Origin: Streptomyces piniterrae
GTDB taxonomy: Bacteria; Actinomycetota; Actinomycetes; Streptomycetales; Streptomycetaceae
Direction of reading: 5' to 3'
Assembly (NCBI RefSeq): GCF_005048155.1
Contig: NZ_SUMB01000004.1
Coordinates: 62,001 to 126,000 of the forward strand
DNA: 64,000 bases
The first letter of the stretch is position 1, and every line of letters starts with the position of its first letter. This document shows positions 17,275-25,688 of the stretch, in pieces. The translations under genes were made by a program, and so were the position numbers. The notes beneath the pieces are model-generated. The model saw only the letters and a program-made list of their open reading frames with translations, was not told where the DNA came from and searched no databases.

Positions 17275-17498
17275 TCGGTTGACCTCATTGTTGTTCGACA
17301 CGGAAAACGGACTCGCGGTGCGCGAGTGCCGGGAGGTCCGCGTGCCGAACTGAGGGGGTGCGTTCTTTGCACCCGCCGTGCGATCAGCCGTCCACCGGGT
17401 GGCCAATCTGTGTGTGGCGTATCGCCGGTCCGGTGTTCACGTTGGGTGACTTTACTTGATCGGGTTGGCTATCACAACAGGAGAAGAGTTGTTGTGGG

Positions 17499-17520
17499 GC
17501 GCCGGCGGTAAGGCCGGCGC
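17499..17520 (-). terminator. Hairpin downstream of the IMPase-like gene
   Basis: GCGCCGGC and GCCGGCGC pair around a 6-base loop, 13 bases beyond the minus-strand stop. A second 7-base stem (CACAACA/TGTTGTG) lies at 17473-17496. Confidence 0.65.
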
Positions 17521-17532
17521 GGGGGGCGACTT

Positions 17533-18378
17533 TCAGGTGCCGTGCTGCTGGTTCGGGCTGCGAATCATCGACATCAGCAGCTGGTGGGTTTCGCCGTCGG
17601 CGGCCACGACAAGTCCACGGCCTGCCTGTCCGATCGGGGCTCCGTCGATTCCGGTGACCACGCAGCCGGCTGCCCGGCACAAGGCGATGCCGGCGGCGAA
17701 ATGCACGCTCGCAGACAGGTCGCCGCCGTCCGTGACGTAGGCGGCGCGCTTGCCGGCGGCCACCCAGGCCAGCGCCAAAGTCGTGGACACGACCCGGGGT
17801 CGGAACCGTTCGACGAAGTCGGGGTGGGCCAGCAAGTCCACAGCACGGAAGCCGGGTGCGTTGGGGAACGGCAGGTCCAGATTGACATCCACGAGTTGGG
17901 TGGCGGGCGTGGGGAGCAGCTGGGCATCGGCACCGTCGTGCCGCACCCAGGCCGTCTCACCGTCGGTGAAGAAGGCCTCGCCGCTGAACGGATCGGCCAC
18001 CGCCGCCGCACCGCCGCGCAAAGCAACATTGACGGCCACCAGCATGTTGCCGACGGCGTAGTTCAGCGTGCCGCACAAGGGATCCACCAACCACTGGCGC
18101 GCTGCGTCAGCGGCACCCTGCTGCCCGGCCTCTTCACCCAGCACAGCGTCATCGGGTCGGGCCACTTGAATGACGCTGAGGATCGCCTTCTCGGCCTCCA
18201 CATCGGCGGCGGTGGCGAAGTCCCCGGCACCCTTGTCGATGCGGGTGAGCCGCCGGCCGTACATGGTGCGCACGACGTCCGCGCCGGCACACGCCGCAGC
18301 TATCGCGACATCGGCATCATCAAGGCTCGCATACGAGTTGATCACGCAGGCAGGATATCGACGGCGTAGTTGAGGCAC
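17533..18378 (-). CDS. Inositol monophosphatase-family protein with altered metal site
   Basis: 281 residues from a GTG at 18378 (GGGAG just upstream); a GTG at 18345 is possible. The IMPase layout is present: GDFATAADVEAE, then VLGEEAG (metal-binding Glu), WLVDPLCGTLNY and a C-terminal SVHFAAG. In the family the last two motifs read DPxDGTxN and WDxAAG. Here the second Asp of the first is Cys102 and the Asp of the second is His226. Mg-dependent phosphatase activity may be lost or the metal changed. It begins inside the remnant of a methyltransferase gene, so its N-terminus may have been built from captured sequence. Confidence 0.85.
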   Translation of the reverse strand: MPQLRRRYPACVINSYASLDDADVAIAAACAGADVVRTMYGRRLTRIDKGAGDFATAADVEAEKAILSVIQVARPDDAVLGEEAGQQGAADAARQWLVDPLCGTLNYAVGNMLVAVNVALRGGAAAVADPFSGEAFFTDGETAWVRHDGADAQLLPTPATQLVDVNLDLPFPNAPGFRAVDLLAHPDFVERFRPRVVSTTLALAWVAAGKRAAYVTDGGDLSASVHFAAGIALCRAAGCVVTGIDGAPIGQAGRGLVVAADGETHQLLMSMIRSPNQQHGT

Positions 18379-18500
18379 TGCACTCCCACCGCGATGTCGA
18401 AGCGCCGGTCGACGGGCCGCAACTGTCCCACGTCACCGAGCTGGTAGTGCACACCCAGCGGTTCACACTGCACGATCTCCCGCGCTGCGGCGACCACCGC
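18345..18500 (-). pseudogene. Remnant of a SAM methyltransferase
   Basis: In a frame different from the IMPase gene, the minus strand encodes about 50 residues ending at a TGA at 18347. They include VHYQLGDVGQLRPVDRRFDIA and CLNYAVDILPA, matching the region between motifs II and IV of a class I methyltransferase. The SAM-binding N-terminus and the C-terminus are absent. It is a truncated gene fragment between two intact genes. Confidence 0.5.
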
Positions 18501-18533
18501 CACCGGGCCAGGAAGCGCCCGGCCAAGTGGCCG

Positions 18534-19550
18534 CTATCGTGCGTTGCGTAGCTGGAGAACGTATGTCGCAGTGAGTGCAACGGCACGGTCCTCGTCATGT
18601 GACAGATCTGCGAGGGCATGTGACGCCGTGGTCCCCGGGATATCCGCGAGCGCCTGTGTCAGCCTTCGACGTGCAGACGCTTCAGTGGTGCCGTGGGCGG
18701 TGCCGTGGCCGAGGCAGTCGACGAGCCTGGTAGCGATCTGATCCGCCAACGCGGGATCACGCGCCAACGCACTCAGTGCATCCGCTGCGTCGGCGTCGTT
18801 CGTCTCCTCGACGATCATGTCGATGAGCGTGGGGACCGCGTCGGCCACGCCACGTGAACCGAGCTCCAGAGCTGCGTACCTGCGGACCACGATGTCGGAG
18901 TTCGTGAGGGCCTCCCGCAGCAGTGCGGTCGCCTCGCCGTCCGGAATCTCGGCGATGGACCGGACGGCACGTTTCCGTACCTCGGCTTCTGGTGAGACGA
19001 GGCCCTCCGCCAGCAGTGCCAGTCCGGCAACGCCCGATTGCGCCAGGGCCCATCGAAGGGCTCCGGCGACGTTCGGGTCCGTCTCTCTCAACGCTGCCTC
19101 GACCAACGCTTCCACCGGCACCGGAACCTCTTCGACTGAGGACAGGGCCGCGCGCTGGCGCTTCCCGGCGCTCTCCGACCCCAAGGCCTGGAGGAGTGCG
19201 GTGATCTGGAGGACGTCCTCCCAGTCGGCCGGTTCCGCGGCACCGATCCGACTGAGTCGTGTGAGCAGCACCGTCTCAGCCGCAATGCGTTCTCGCGTCT
19301 GACGGATGAGGTCGTCGACGAGCTCCGAGGGCTTGAAGCCGGGATCATCCAGCGCGCACCCGACGTCACGCAGCGACAGCCCCAATGACCGCAGGCTCTC
19401 GATATGGAAGATGCGCCGGATGTCGTCGCTGGAGTACTCCCGATAGCCGGCCTCGGTACGACCCGTTGGCCGCACCAGGCCGAGCGAGTCATAGTGCCTG
19501 AGCATGCGGGCGCTGACCCCGGACCGTCGTGCCACATCACCGATCAACAC
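18534..19550 (-). CDS. MerR-family regulator fused to HEAT repeats
   Basis: 338 residues from a GTG at 19550, 6 bases after the upstream stop. Residues 1-70 are a MerR winged helix: IGDVARRSGVSARMLRHYDSLGL and GYREYSSDDIRRIFHIESLR. A dimerisation helix follows to about 120. The remaining 210 residues, where an effector domain is expected, are HEAT-type repeats such as EVRKRAVRSIAEIPDGEATALL and DIVVRRYAALELGSRGVADAV. So the sensor is probably a protein-binding solenoid. It is co-transcribed with a second HEAT protein and a MerR-type promoter precedes the pair. Confidence 0.88.
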   Translation of the reverse strand: MLIGDVARRSGVSARMLRHYDSLGLVRPTGRTEAGYREYSSDDIRRIFHIESLRSLGLSLRDVGCALDDPGFKPSELVDDLIRQTRERIAAETVLLTRLSRIGAAEPADWEDVLQITALLQALGSESAGKRQRAALSSVEEVPVPVEALVEAALRETDPNVAGALRWALAQSGVAGLALLAEGLVSPEAEVRKRAVRSIAEIPDGEATALLREALTNSDIVVRRYAALELGSRGVADAVPTLIDMIVEETNDADAADALSALARDPALADQIATRLVDCLGHGTAHGTTEASARRRLTQALADIPGTTASHALADLSHDEDRAVALTATYVLQLRNAR

Positions 19551-19556
19551 TGCCTG

Positions 19557-20225
19557 TTACTCCTCCTGGCTGGTCGTGCCGAGGGCCACGATGCGCTTCG
19601 CTTCCTCGATCGCAAACTCGAATCCGGCATCCGGGTTGCGCAACAGTCGTTCCGTGGCGATCGCGTGCGTGCGCGGGCGAGGGTGGGGATCCGTCATCGC
19701 CGGGCGCAGGATCGGCAAAATCACCTCACCGAGCGCGATCAGCGCACGGCTGAGGCTCAACTGTGTCTCACGCTCGCCGCGCCCGAGCTGCGTCGCCAGC
19801 ACTCGGGCCAACTCGGCTTCGTCATCCTCAGGTACGAGTACGACCGCCGCTCGCCATGCGCTCCGCGCCACCTCGTCGTCGGCGTCGGTCAGGAGCGCCC
19901 GTGTGATCGCCGGCCACGCCCGCCGATCCCCGATCTTCGACAGTGTGTGCAACGCCTGGCTTCGTGCCTGCGCACGTTCCGAGCGGAGTTCGTCGATGAG
20001 CTTGGGGACCGTCATTGATGATGAGTGGCGGGTGAGTGCCCACGTGAGCATTTCCCGCCCGTAGAATTCGGGCTCGATCGCGCATCGTTCGATGAGTTTG
20101 TCGATGAACCGCGGGTCGGGGGTCGTACCGACCGCCAGCGCTGCCCGCAGCCGTACAGACGAGTTGCTGTTCTCCAGCGCCTGGAGAGCTCGCATCGTGT
20201 TCGTGTCCTCTTTCGGCATGGTCAT
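19557..20225 (-). CDS. HEAT-repeat protein
   Basis: 222 residues from the ATG at 20225, with GGAGG 11-15 bases upstream; an upstream GTG at 20246 would lie inside the -10 region. The sequence is a run of HEAT/ARM-like helical pairs: SSVRLRAALAVGTTPDPRFIDKLI, QARSQALHTLSKIGDRRAWPAI and DEVARSAWRAAVVLVPEDD. No catalytic motif. First gene of a two-gene operon with the MerR-HEAT regulator. The two HEAT arrays may bind each other or a shared partner. Confidence 0.85.
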   Translation of the reverse strand: MTMPKEDTNTMRALQALENSNSSVRLRAALAVGTTPDPRFIDKLIERCAIEPEFYGREMLTWALTRHSSSMTVPKLIDELRSERAQARSQALHTLSKIGDRRAWPAITRALLTDADDEVARSAWRAAVVLVPEDDEAELARVLATQLGRGERETQLSLSRALIALGEVILPILRPAMTDPHPRPRTHAIATERLLRNPDAGFEFAIEEAKRIVALGTTSQEE

Positions 20226-20246
20226 CGGGACCACCTCCTTGGCCAC

Positions 20247-20277
20247 AGTGAAGACCTTGTCACTGTGTCAAGGTCAA
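20247..20277 (-). promoter_or_regulatory. MerR-type promoter with operator dyad
   Basis: On the minus strand TTGACC (20277-20272) and TTCACT (20252-20247) are separated by 19 bases, the over-long spacer typical of MerR-activated promoters. The spacer region holds an imperfect 21-base dyad, 20254-20274, with outer arms ACCTTG and CAAGGT. It drives the HEAT/MerR-HEAT operon, so autoregulation by the MerR protein is expected. Confidence 0.7.
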
Positions 20278-20511
20278 GCGGGGCAGGCCGTGGGATGCGC
20301 CGGGCACCCGCTCTACCCACCGCCGCCGCCCGGGGACCCGGCCATGCGGGAACTGCTCCGGGTGCGCGCCAGGCGCGGTGAGCAAAATACCCCTTTTCAC
20401 CCTTGTAGCCGGTTTGCCCTTATCTGCTCGCTGGAAGGCAACCCCGGGTACCCAGATCCGGCAGCCTCCGCACGGAGGCCGGGGACCGAGGAGAGAGGAA
20501 GGAGAGCGGAC

Positions 20512-21066
20512 ATGAGTGCATCGCAGCCCAACGGCCACAAGCGCTTGAGCGCCAAGGAGGTCTCCCTGCTCATGGAGGGCGGGGAGATCGGCGCCGACAA
20601 GCGGGCGGGGGCCCGGGGGGCAACCGCGTACTTCATCGAGCCGGAAAAGCTGCAGAAGGAGGTCGAGCTCCATGTGTGTATGGGGCTGAACTCCTGCAAG
20701 GGACACGGCGTCGACGGCACCGGCGACATGGCCGGCATGGGGCAGTGCGCGACCGTCTTCCACGTCTGCCACGGCGATAACGAGTGTCGCGGGCAAGGCG
20801 GTTGCGGATACAGCGGCAGCGACGCGGAGCAGGCCAAACCCGGCAATCAGGAGTGCCGCTGGAACGGCAGCTGTGCCAGCCCCATCAATGAGGGGAGGGT
20901 GCATGCCGCCGGGCCCTATCGCGGCACGAGCGTCTGGAAACGGGCCCGCAAGATCTTTGAGGAAAGGATGTACGCGGCCGGCAGACCCTTCGGCCCCTCC
21001 CCCGGCGAAGGTTTCGCCGACAACATGGTGCCCCGGTACGAAGAGAAGCGGAAGATTCCCAAGTGA
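20512..21066 (+). CDS. Cys-rich CX5C protein, probable MNIO-modified RiPP precursor (bufferin-like)
   Basis: 184 residues from the ATG at 20512, preceded by GGAAGGAGA. Eight Cys (56, 62, 79, 86, 92, 98, 115, 121) cluster in the middle. C56/C62, C86/C92, C92/C98 and C115/C121 are CX5C pairs, in [27 protein letters not shown] and CRWNGSC. The GLNSCKG type of motif is close to the repeats of bufferin precursors, whose Cys are converted to metal-binding heterocycles by MNIO enzymes. Unlike those it has no signal peptide, is longer, and carries a basic C-terminal tail ([12 protein letters not shown]). Its stop overlaps the MNIO start by 4 bases, so the two are a matched pair. Copper or another soft metal is the likely ligand (inference). 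Confidence 0.8.
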   Translation: MSASQPNGHKRLSAKEVSLLMEGGEIGADKRAGARGATAYFIEPEKLQKEVELHVCMGLNSCKGHGVDGTGDMAGMGQCATVFHVCHGDNECRGQGGCGYSGSDAEQAKPGNQECRWNGSCASPINEGRVHAAGPYRGTSVWKRARKIFEERMYAAGRPFGPSPGEGFADNMVPRYEEKRKIPK

Positions 21067-21968
21067 CCGTGCGCGATGCCCCCGCAGGGGAGCCCGCGCC
21101 ACGGCGCCCCACCGCGTATCCCTTGCCGGAATGCGACTTGGGGTTCGGCCTCGGGCTGCGCACCCCGCACCTGCGGCACGTGCTGACGCACTGGCCGCAA
21201 GTGGACTGGTTCGAGCTCATCTCCGAGAACTTCCTCGACTCGGGCGGATATCCGCGCTACGCGCTCGACCGGATCGCCGAGCGCTATCCGGTGGTCATGC
21301 ACGGCGTCTCGCTGTCGATCGGCAGCACCGACCCGCTCGACCGCGACTATCTCGGCCGGCTGCGCCACCTGGCCACCGCGACCGGGGCGCGCTGGGTCTC
21401 CGACCACATCTGCTGGACGGGGGTGGCCGGGCTCAACACCCACGACCTGCTTCCCGTCCCGTTCACCGAGGAGTCCCTGGCCCATATGGTCCGCCGCGTG
21501 CGGACCGTGCAGGACTTCCTGGAACGTCCACTCGTGCTGGAGAACCCCAGCAGTTACGCGGAGTTCACCGGATCGGTGATGAGCGAGTGGGAGTTCGTCT
21601 CCCGGCTGGCCGCCGAGTCCGGCTGCGGGCTGCTGCTGGACGTCAACAACGTCTATGTCTCGTCCGTCAACCACGGCTTCGACCCGGAGGCGTACGTACG
21701 GGCGCTGCCGCACGACCGTGTGGTGCAGATCCACCTCGCCGGCCACACCCACCTCGGCACCCATGTCGTCGACACCCACGACCAGCCCGTGGCCGATCCG
21801 GTGTGGCGGCTGTACCGGCTGGCGACCTCCCTGACGGGGCCGGTCGCCACCCTGCTCGAATGGGACGACCACATCCCGCCCTTCCCCGAACTGCTCGACG
21901 AGCTGGCCAAGGCACGCCGGTACACCGGCGCCGCGCGCGACGAGAGGGCGCGGGTGCTCTGTGGCTAG
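21063..21968 (+). CDS. MNIO (DUF692) multinuclear non-heme iron oxidative enzyme
   Basis: 301 residues from a GTG at 21063, overlapping the precursor stop (GTGA). The DUF692 TIM-barrel motifs are all present in order: [21 protein letters not shown] (His80), [45 protein letters not shown] and [11 protein letters not shown]. The His, Asp, Glu and Asn of these motifs bind the two or three irons in MbnB, TglH and bufferin enzymes. The family oxidatively rearranges Cys, or Asn next to Cys, in precursor peptides. Neighbours supply the precursor (before) and the DUF2063-type partner (after, 8-base overlap). Confidence 0.93.
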   Translation: MTVRDAPAGEPAPRRPTAYPLPECDLGFGLGLRTPHLRHVLTHWPQVDWFELISENFLDSGGYPRYALDRIAERYPVVMHGVSLSIGSTDPLDRDYLGRLRHLATATGARWVSDHICWTGVAGLNTHDLLPVPFTEESLAHMVRRVRTVQDFLERPLVLENPSSYAEFTGSVMSEWEFVSRLAAESGCGLLLDVNNVYVSSVNHGFDPEAYVRALPHDRVVQIHLAGHTHLGTHVVDTHDQPVADPVWRLYRLATSLTGPVATLLEWDDHIPPFPELLDELAKARRYTGAARDERARVLCG

Positions 21969-22620
21969 TCCGCCGGTCACCCTGGTCGACACCCAGCGCT
22001 GGTTCCAGCGCGCGGTCCTCGACCCCGGTGGACCATCGGATTCCATCGACGAAGTCCTCACCCGCTCCGAGGAGTTGAGCGCACGGCAGCGGCTCGATGT
22101 CTACCGGCGCGGCTACCGCCTGCGGCTGCTGGAGACGATGCGCGGGCTGCACCCCGCCCTACGTGTCCTGCTGGGCCCCGACCTCTTCGACGACTTCGCG
22201 CTCGACTATCTCGACGCCTACCCGTCCCGCTCGTACACCCTCTTCCAGCTGGACGCCCGGTTCACCGATCATCTCGCCACCCGGCGGCCCGACCGCGACC
22301 TGCCGGGCGGCCGGCGCGAGGGCTGGGTGGATGTGATCGTCGACCTCGCCCGCTACGAGCGGGCCTTCGCCGAGGTCTACGACGACCCCGGTCCGGCGAC
22401 CGCCCCGTTCCTGCGGGTGCTGCGGGTCTGCGCGCCCGTGCACACCTACCACGCCACGGTCCGGCACGGCCTGCCCGCCGAACCGCCCGCACTCGGCCCC
22501 GACCCCGTGCACCTGGCCCTCTCCCGGCGTGACTACGCGGTCGTCACGAACGAACTGGAGCCGGACGCCTACCGGTTGCTGTCGTCGCCGCTCGCCGAGG
22601 GCCGCCCACCCCGTTCATGA
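21961..22620 (+). CDS. DUF2063-type MNIO partner protein
   Basis: 219 residues from a GTG at 21961, overlapping the MNIO gene by 8 bases. The N-terminal block [34 protein letters not shown] and the following [26 protein letters not shown] are typical of the DUF2063 (HvfC/BufC/MbnC-like) partner family. These are thought to bind the precursor and present it to the MNIO enzyme. Later residues form a beta-rich domain with [13 protein letters not shown]. Cytoplasmic. Its tight coupling to the enzyme supports a stoichiometric complex. Confidence 0.85.
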   Translation: MASPPVTLVDTQRWFQRAVLDPGGPSDSIDEVLTRSEELSARQRLDVYRRGYRLRLLETMRGLHPALRVLLGPDLFDDFALDYLDAYPSRSYTLFQLDARFTDHLATRRPDRDLPGGRREGWVDVIVDLARYERAFAEVYDDPGPATAPFLRVLRVCAPVHTYHATVRHGLPAEPPALGPDPVHLALSRRDYAVVTNELEPDAYRLLSSPLAEGRPPRS

Positions 22621-22655
22621 CTCTCGTCGAACCCCGTGAGTGAAGGAGCCCCACG

Positions 22656-23900
22656 ATGGCCACCGAAACCCCCGTCAAGGAACTGGTACCGCCGGTCATG
22701 GCACTGGCACCGGTGAACCCCGCTGAAGACCTCGACGATCTCGGCCAACTCCAGAACCACCTGATCCAGGCCGCCTACCTGGAGATGTCAACGGTCCCGA
22801 TGTATCTGTACGCGATGTTCTCGATCGAGACGCGCGGTTACTCCCAGTGGGACCCGGGGATGGGCGCCTTCCGGCTGATCCGCAGCATTGTGGTCGAGGA
22901 GATGCTGCACCTGTCTTTGGTCCGGAACCTCCTGGTCGCCATCGGCGGCCGGCAAAAGATCAAGTTCTACAACCAGGACTTCATGCCGAAGTACCCGTCA
23001 CTCATGCTGCATCGCTGGCCCGAGCTGATGTTGCATCTCGGTCCCTGTACCAAGAAGTTGGTCAAGGACGTCTTCATGGAGTTCGAACTCCCGAAGCAGG
23101 ATCTGACCACTCTCGAAGCGGTCCCCGACGGCTGGTACCGGACCATCGGCGAGTTCTACGAGGGTGTGGGCAAGCGTCTTGCCGCCCTCGACAAGAGCAC
23201 CAAGAGTGCTATCTGGAATCGCGACGAAGCGAAGTACCAATACGTGGACGCGTACTGGAACAAGGACGGCGGTGGCGGGCCGGTTCTTGTGCACGACCTC
23301 AAGAGCGCACAGGACGCCATGAAAATCATCGTGGAGCAGGGGGAGGGCATCGACCCCAAGAACCCCTCGGTGCCGATCAACCCGCTCAAACCGACTCCCG
23401 GACTCGACGAGTTGCCGCACTACACGAAGTTCAAGCGGATCGCCGACGGGGTCGAACCGCTGGGGTTCGTGTACAACCTGCCCACCGACCCGAAAACCGC
23501 GTACTACGACGAGGAGACGGAGCCCGAAGCCCATAGCATCAACAACCTGTTCAACGCCGCGTATTGCTACACGATGCACATGCTCGACGTCATCTACGAC
23601 ACGTCGTGGGAGGGCATGGAGGCGAACAAGGAGAGCCTCCGCTACCACTTGGAGCGCACCTTCATCTCGCTCATGCAGGGCGTGCTGGTGACCGTGGCCG
23701 AGACCATGGTTGCCAGCCCGCTCAACGTCACCACCACGATTCAGCAGAACGCGGCGCCGACGTTCGAGTTCTACCAGTTGCCGGAGACGGAGAAGAAGGC
23801 GCACCTCATCAAGCTGTGCGAGGAGGCCATGCACTACTTCCCGCAGCTCGGCGGCGACAACAGCGCGCTGTGGCTGCTGAACAAGATGCCGGACGTCTGA
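22656..23900 (+). CDS. Ferritin-like domain protein (VioB/RebD-type fold) in the MNIO operon
   Basis: 414 residues from the ATG at 22656 (GAAGGAG upstream), 35 bases after the DUF2063-type gene. Residues 25-110 are a ferritin-like four-helix segment: LIQAAYLEMSTVPMYLYAMF with the first Glu, and IVVEEMLHLSLVRNLLVAIGG with the EExxH pair. Further helices (NAAYCYTMHMLDVIYD and LVTVAETMV) complete the bundle. The pattern matches the PF12902-like ferritin domain of iminophenylpyruvate dimer synthases and related proteins. It could be a diiron oxygenase acting on the modified peptide, or an iron donor for the MNIO enzyme. No signal peptide. A strong terminator follows, so it closes the operon. Confidence 0.85.
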   Translation: MATETPVKELVPPVMALAPVNPAEDLDDLGQLQNHLIQAAYLEMSTVPMYLYAMFSIETRGYSQWDPGMGAFRLIRSIVVEEMLHLSLVRNLLVAIGGRQKIKFYNQDFMPKYPSLMLHRWPELMLHLGPCTKKLVKDVFMEFELPKQDLTTLEAVPDGWYRTIGEFYEGVGKRLAALDKSTKSAIWNRDEAKYQYVDAYWNKDGGGGPVLVHDLKSAQDAMKIIVEQGEGIDPKNPSVPINPLKPTPGLDELPHYTKFKRIADGVEPLGFVYNLPTDPKTAYYDEETEPEAHSINNLFNAAYCYTMHMLDVIYDTSWEGMEANKESLRYHLERTFISLMQGVLVTVAETMVASPLNVTTTIQQNAAPTFEFYQLPETEKKAHLIKLCEEAMHYFPQLGGDNSALWLLNKMPDV

Positions 23901-23911
23901 TCCCTGGCATG

Positions 23912-23952
23912 CGCTGATGGGTCCGCTACGGTCCGGGGCGGACCCATCAGCG
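23912..23952. terminator. Terminator hairpin after the MNIO operon
   Basis: Perfect 15-base stem (CGCTGATGGGTCCGC and complement) with an 11-base loop, 12 bases after the ferritin-like stop and between convergent genes. Likely stops transcription in both directions. Confidence 0.88.
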
Positions 23953-23979
23953 TTGTTGCGCCTCGATCGAGTGACCCGA

Positions 23980-25305
23980 TCAGGTGCTGTGCGGGGTGCG
24001 CAGGGCGAGGATGGCGATGTCGTCGTGGCCGTCGCTGGGGTGGTTGTCGGCCAGCGCCTGCACGAACTCCTGCAGGGGTAGTGCGGCGTGGGTGATGGCG
24101 AGTTCGGCGAGGGCGGTCAGACTCTCGTCGATGGTGTGGTCGGGGTGTTCGATGAGACCGTCGGTGAAGAAGACGACGGTGGCGCCCGCAGGCAGGGGGT
24201 GGGTGTGGTCGGGGCGGCCCTCGGCGGTGTTCACACCGAGCGGAAGGCCGGGTTCGGCGTCCAGGTATTCGACTTTCCGACCAGGTGTGATCAGCAGCGG
24301 TGGCATGTGGCCTGCGGTGCTCCAGTGCAGTGTCCAGCTGCCCTCGTGGGGTGCGATGAGGGCCAGGCAGGTGGTGGTGACGGGGCTGTCGCCGGTGGCG
24401 TTCAGGGTGCGGTCGAGCTGGGCGAGGACAGCACTGGGCGGAGTACGGAGGTCGAAGAGCAGGGCTTGGAGCATGCTCCGGGTGGAGGACATGACAGCGG
24501 CCGCGTGCAGGTCGTGGCCGACCACGTCGCCGATGACGACGCCAACCGCACCCTCCGGCAGCTTGATGGCGTCGTACCAGTCCCCGCCCAGAGGGTTGGG
24601 CTGAGCCGAGGGCCGGTAGACCGCCGCGGCGGTGAGGGGCCGCAGGTCGGGCAGGGTGGGCAGCAGCAGGCGTTGGAAGGTTTCGGCGCTGTCGCGGAGC
24701 TCCGCGAAGAGGCGGGCGTTCTCGATGGCGATGCCGGCGGCGCCGGCGAGCGCGACGACCATGTCCTCGTCGTCGCGGTCGAAGCGACGTCCGTCGTGCC
24801 GGTCGGAAAGGTAGAGGTCGCCGTAGATTTGGCCGCGGACGCTGATCGCGACCCCGAGCAGGGTGCGCAGGTGGGGGTGGCCGGGCGGGAAGCCGACGGA
24901 GGCCGGATGGGAGAGGATGTCATCGACCCGCAGCGGTTCCGGGTTGCGGATCAGGTGTCCCAGCACACCGAGGCCGTGTGGGAAGTTCACCCCGGCCAGG
25001 GCTCCTCGCTCCTGCTCGGACATGCCGACGGGGATGAAGTGTTCCAGGTACTCGCCGGACTCGTGCAACACGCCGAGCGCTCCGTAACGGGCGCCTACCA
25101 GGCTCATGGCGGTGGTGACGATGCGGTGCAGCACCGCCGTCAGGTCCAACTCCCCACTGATCGCCAGGACTGCGTTCAGCAGGCCATGCAGGCGGTCCTT
25201 GGCGACTGCCAGTTCCCGCAGTTCTTCGCTGACCTGGTGCAGCTCGGCGTCCAAACGCTCCACATCGGGAACGCGCGGCTTGTCCGGCTCCTGCCCTTCG
25301 GCCAT
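23980..25305 (-). CDS. GAF-domain PP2C/SpoIIE-type serine phosphatase
   Basis: 441 residues from the ATG at 25305. An N-terminal coiled-coil stretch (ERLDAELHQVSEELRELAVAKDRL) leads into a GAF sensor domain (about 50-215) containing YLSDRHDGRRFDRDD. The SpoIIE domain follows: GGDWYDAIKLPEGAVGVVIGDVVGHD carries the metal-binding Asp pairs, and SDGHDDIAILALR is the last metal motif. It should dephosphorylate an anti-sigma-factor antagonist in a stress or development pathway. Its ATG shares a base with the stop of a 53-residue ORF (TGATG), which may set its translation level. An RsbW-like kinase lies at 33716. Confidence 0.9.
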   Translation of the reverse strand: MAEGQEPDKPRVPDVERLDAELHQVSEELRELAVAKDRLHGLLNAVLAISGELDLTAVLHRIVTTAMSLVGARYGALGVLHESGEYLEHFIPVGMSEQERGALAGVNFPHGLGVLGHLIRNPEPLRVDDILSHPASVGFPPGHPHLRTLLGVAISVRGQIYGDLYLSDRHDGRRFDRDDEDMVVALAGAAGIAIENARLFAELRDSAETFQRLLLPTLPDLRPLTAAAVYRPSAQPNPLGGDWYDAIKLPEGAVGVVIGDVVGHDLHAAAVMSSTRSMLQALLFDLRTPPSAVLAQLDRTLNATGDSPVTTTCLALIAPHEGSWTLHWSTAGHMPPLLITPGRKVEYLDAEPGLPLGVNTAEGRPDHTHPLPAGATVVFFTDGLIEHPDHTIDESLTALAELAITHAALPLQEFVQALADNHPSDGHDDIAILALRTPHST

Positions 25306-25466
25306 CACGAGCGCCTGGACCGGTGCTCGTTCTCGTTGGCCTGCAACCGGTAGGAGTCGATGCCGGTCTGGTCCAAGGGCCGGGAAAGCAGCTTGCCGCT
25401 CATTTTCTCCAGGTCCAGACAGCCGACCCCGCCCAGGCAGCAGAGCAGATCGACCGAGCGGTACAT
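25305..25466 (-). CDS. 53-residue ORF coupled to the SpoIIE phosphatase gene
   Basis: ATG at 25466 is preceded by AGGAGGCCGGG, an ideal ribosome site. The frame encodes 53 residues beginning MYRSVDLLCCLGGVGCLDLEK, with three Cys in the first 16, then a charged tail. Its TGA overlaps the phosphatase ATG by one base (TGATG). The phosphatase itself has no good ribosome site, so it probably depends on translation of this ORF. I do not know the family. Confidence 0.6.
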   Translation of the reverse strand: MYRSVDLLCCLGGVGCLDLEKMSGKLLSRPLDQTGIDSYRLQANENEHRSRRS

Positions 25467-25688
25467 CCCGGCCTCCTGACACGACCGTGATCAAACAAGA
25501 CCACAGCGTGACACGGCGAAACAGCCCAGCCCCGCCATTGATCCGAGAGCGGCATGTCACACCCCGATTCCCAGTGGTCGGCCTCTCGACCGAATCGCAC
25601 CCCTTGCCGGCACACGCCTGCGTCCTCCTGCCCAGCGGCGCCGTTCCTGGTCCCACGGGCTCCTGGGACGCTCCAGGACGGGTCGCCC

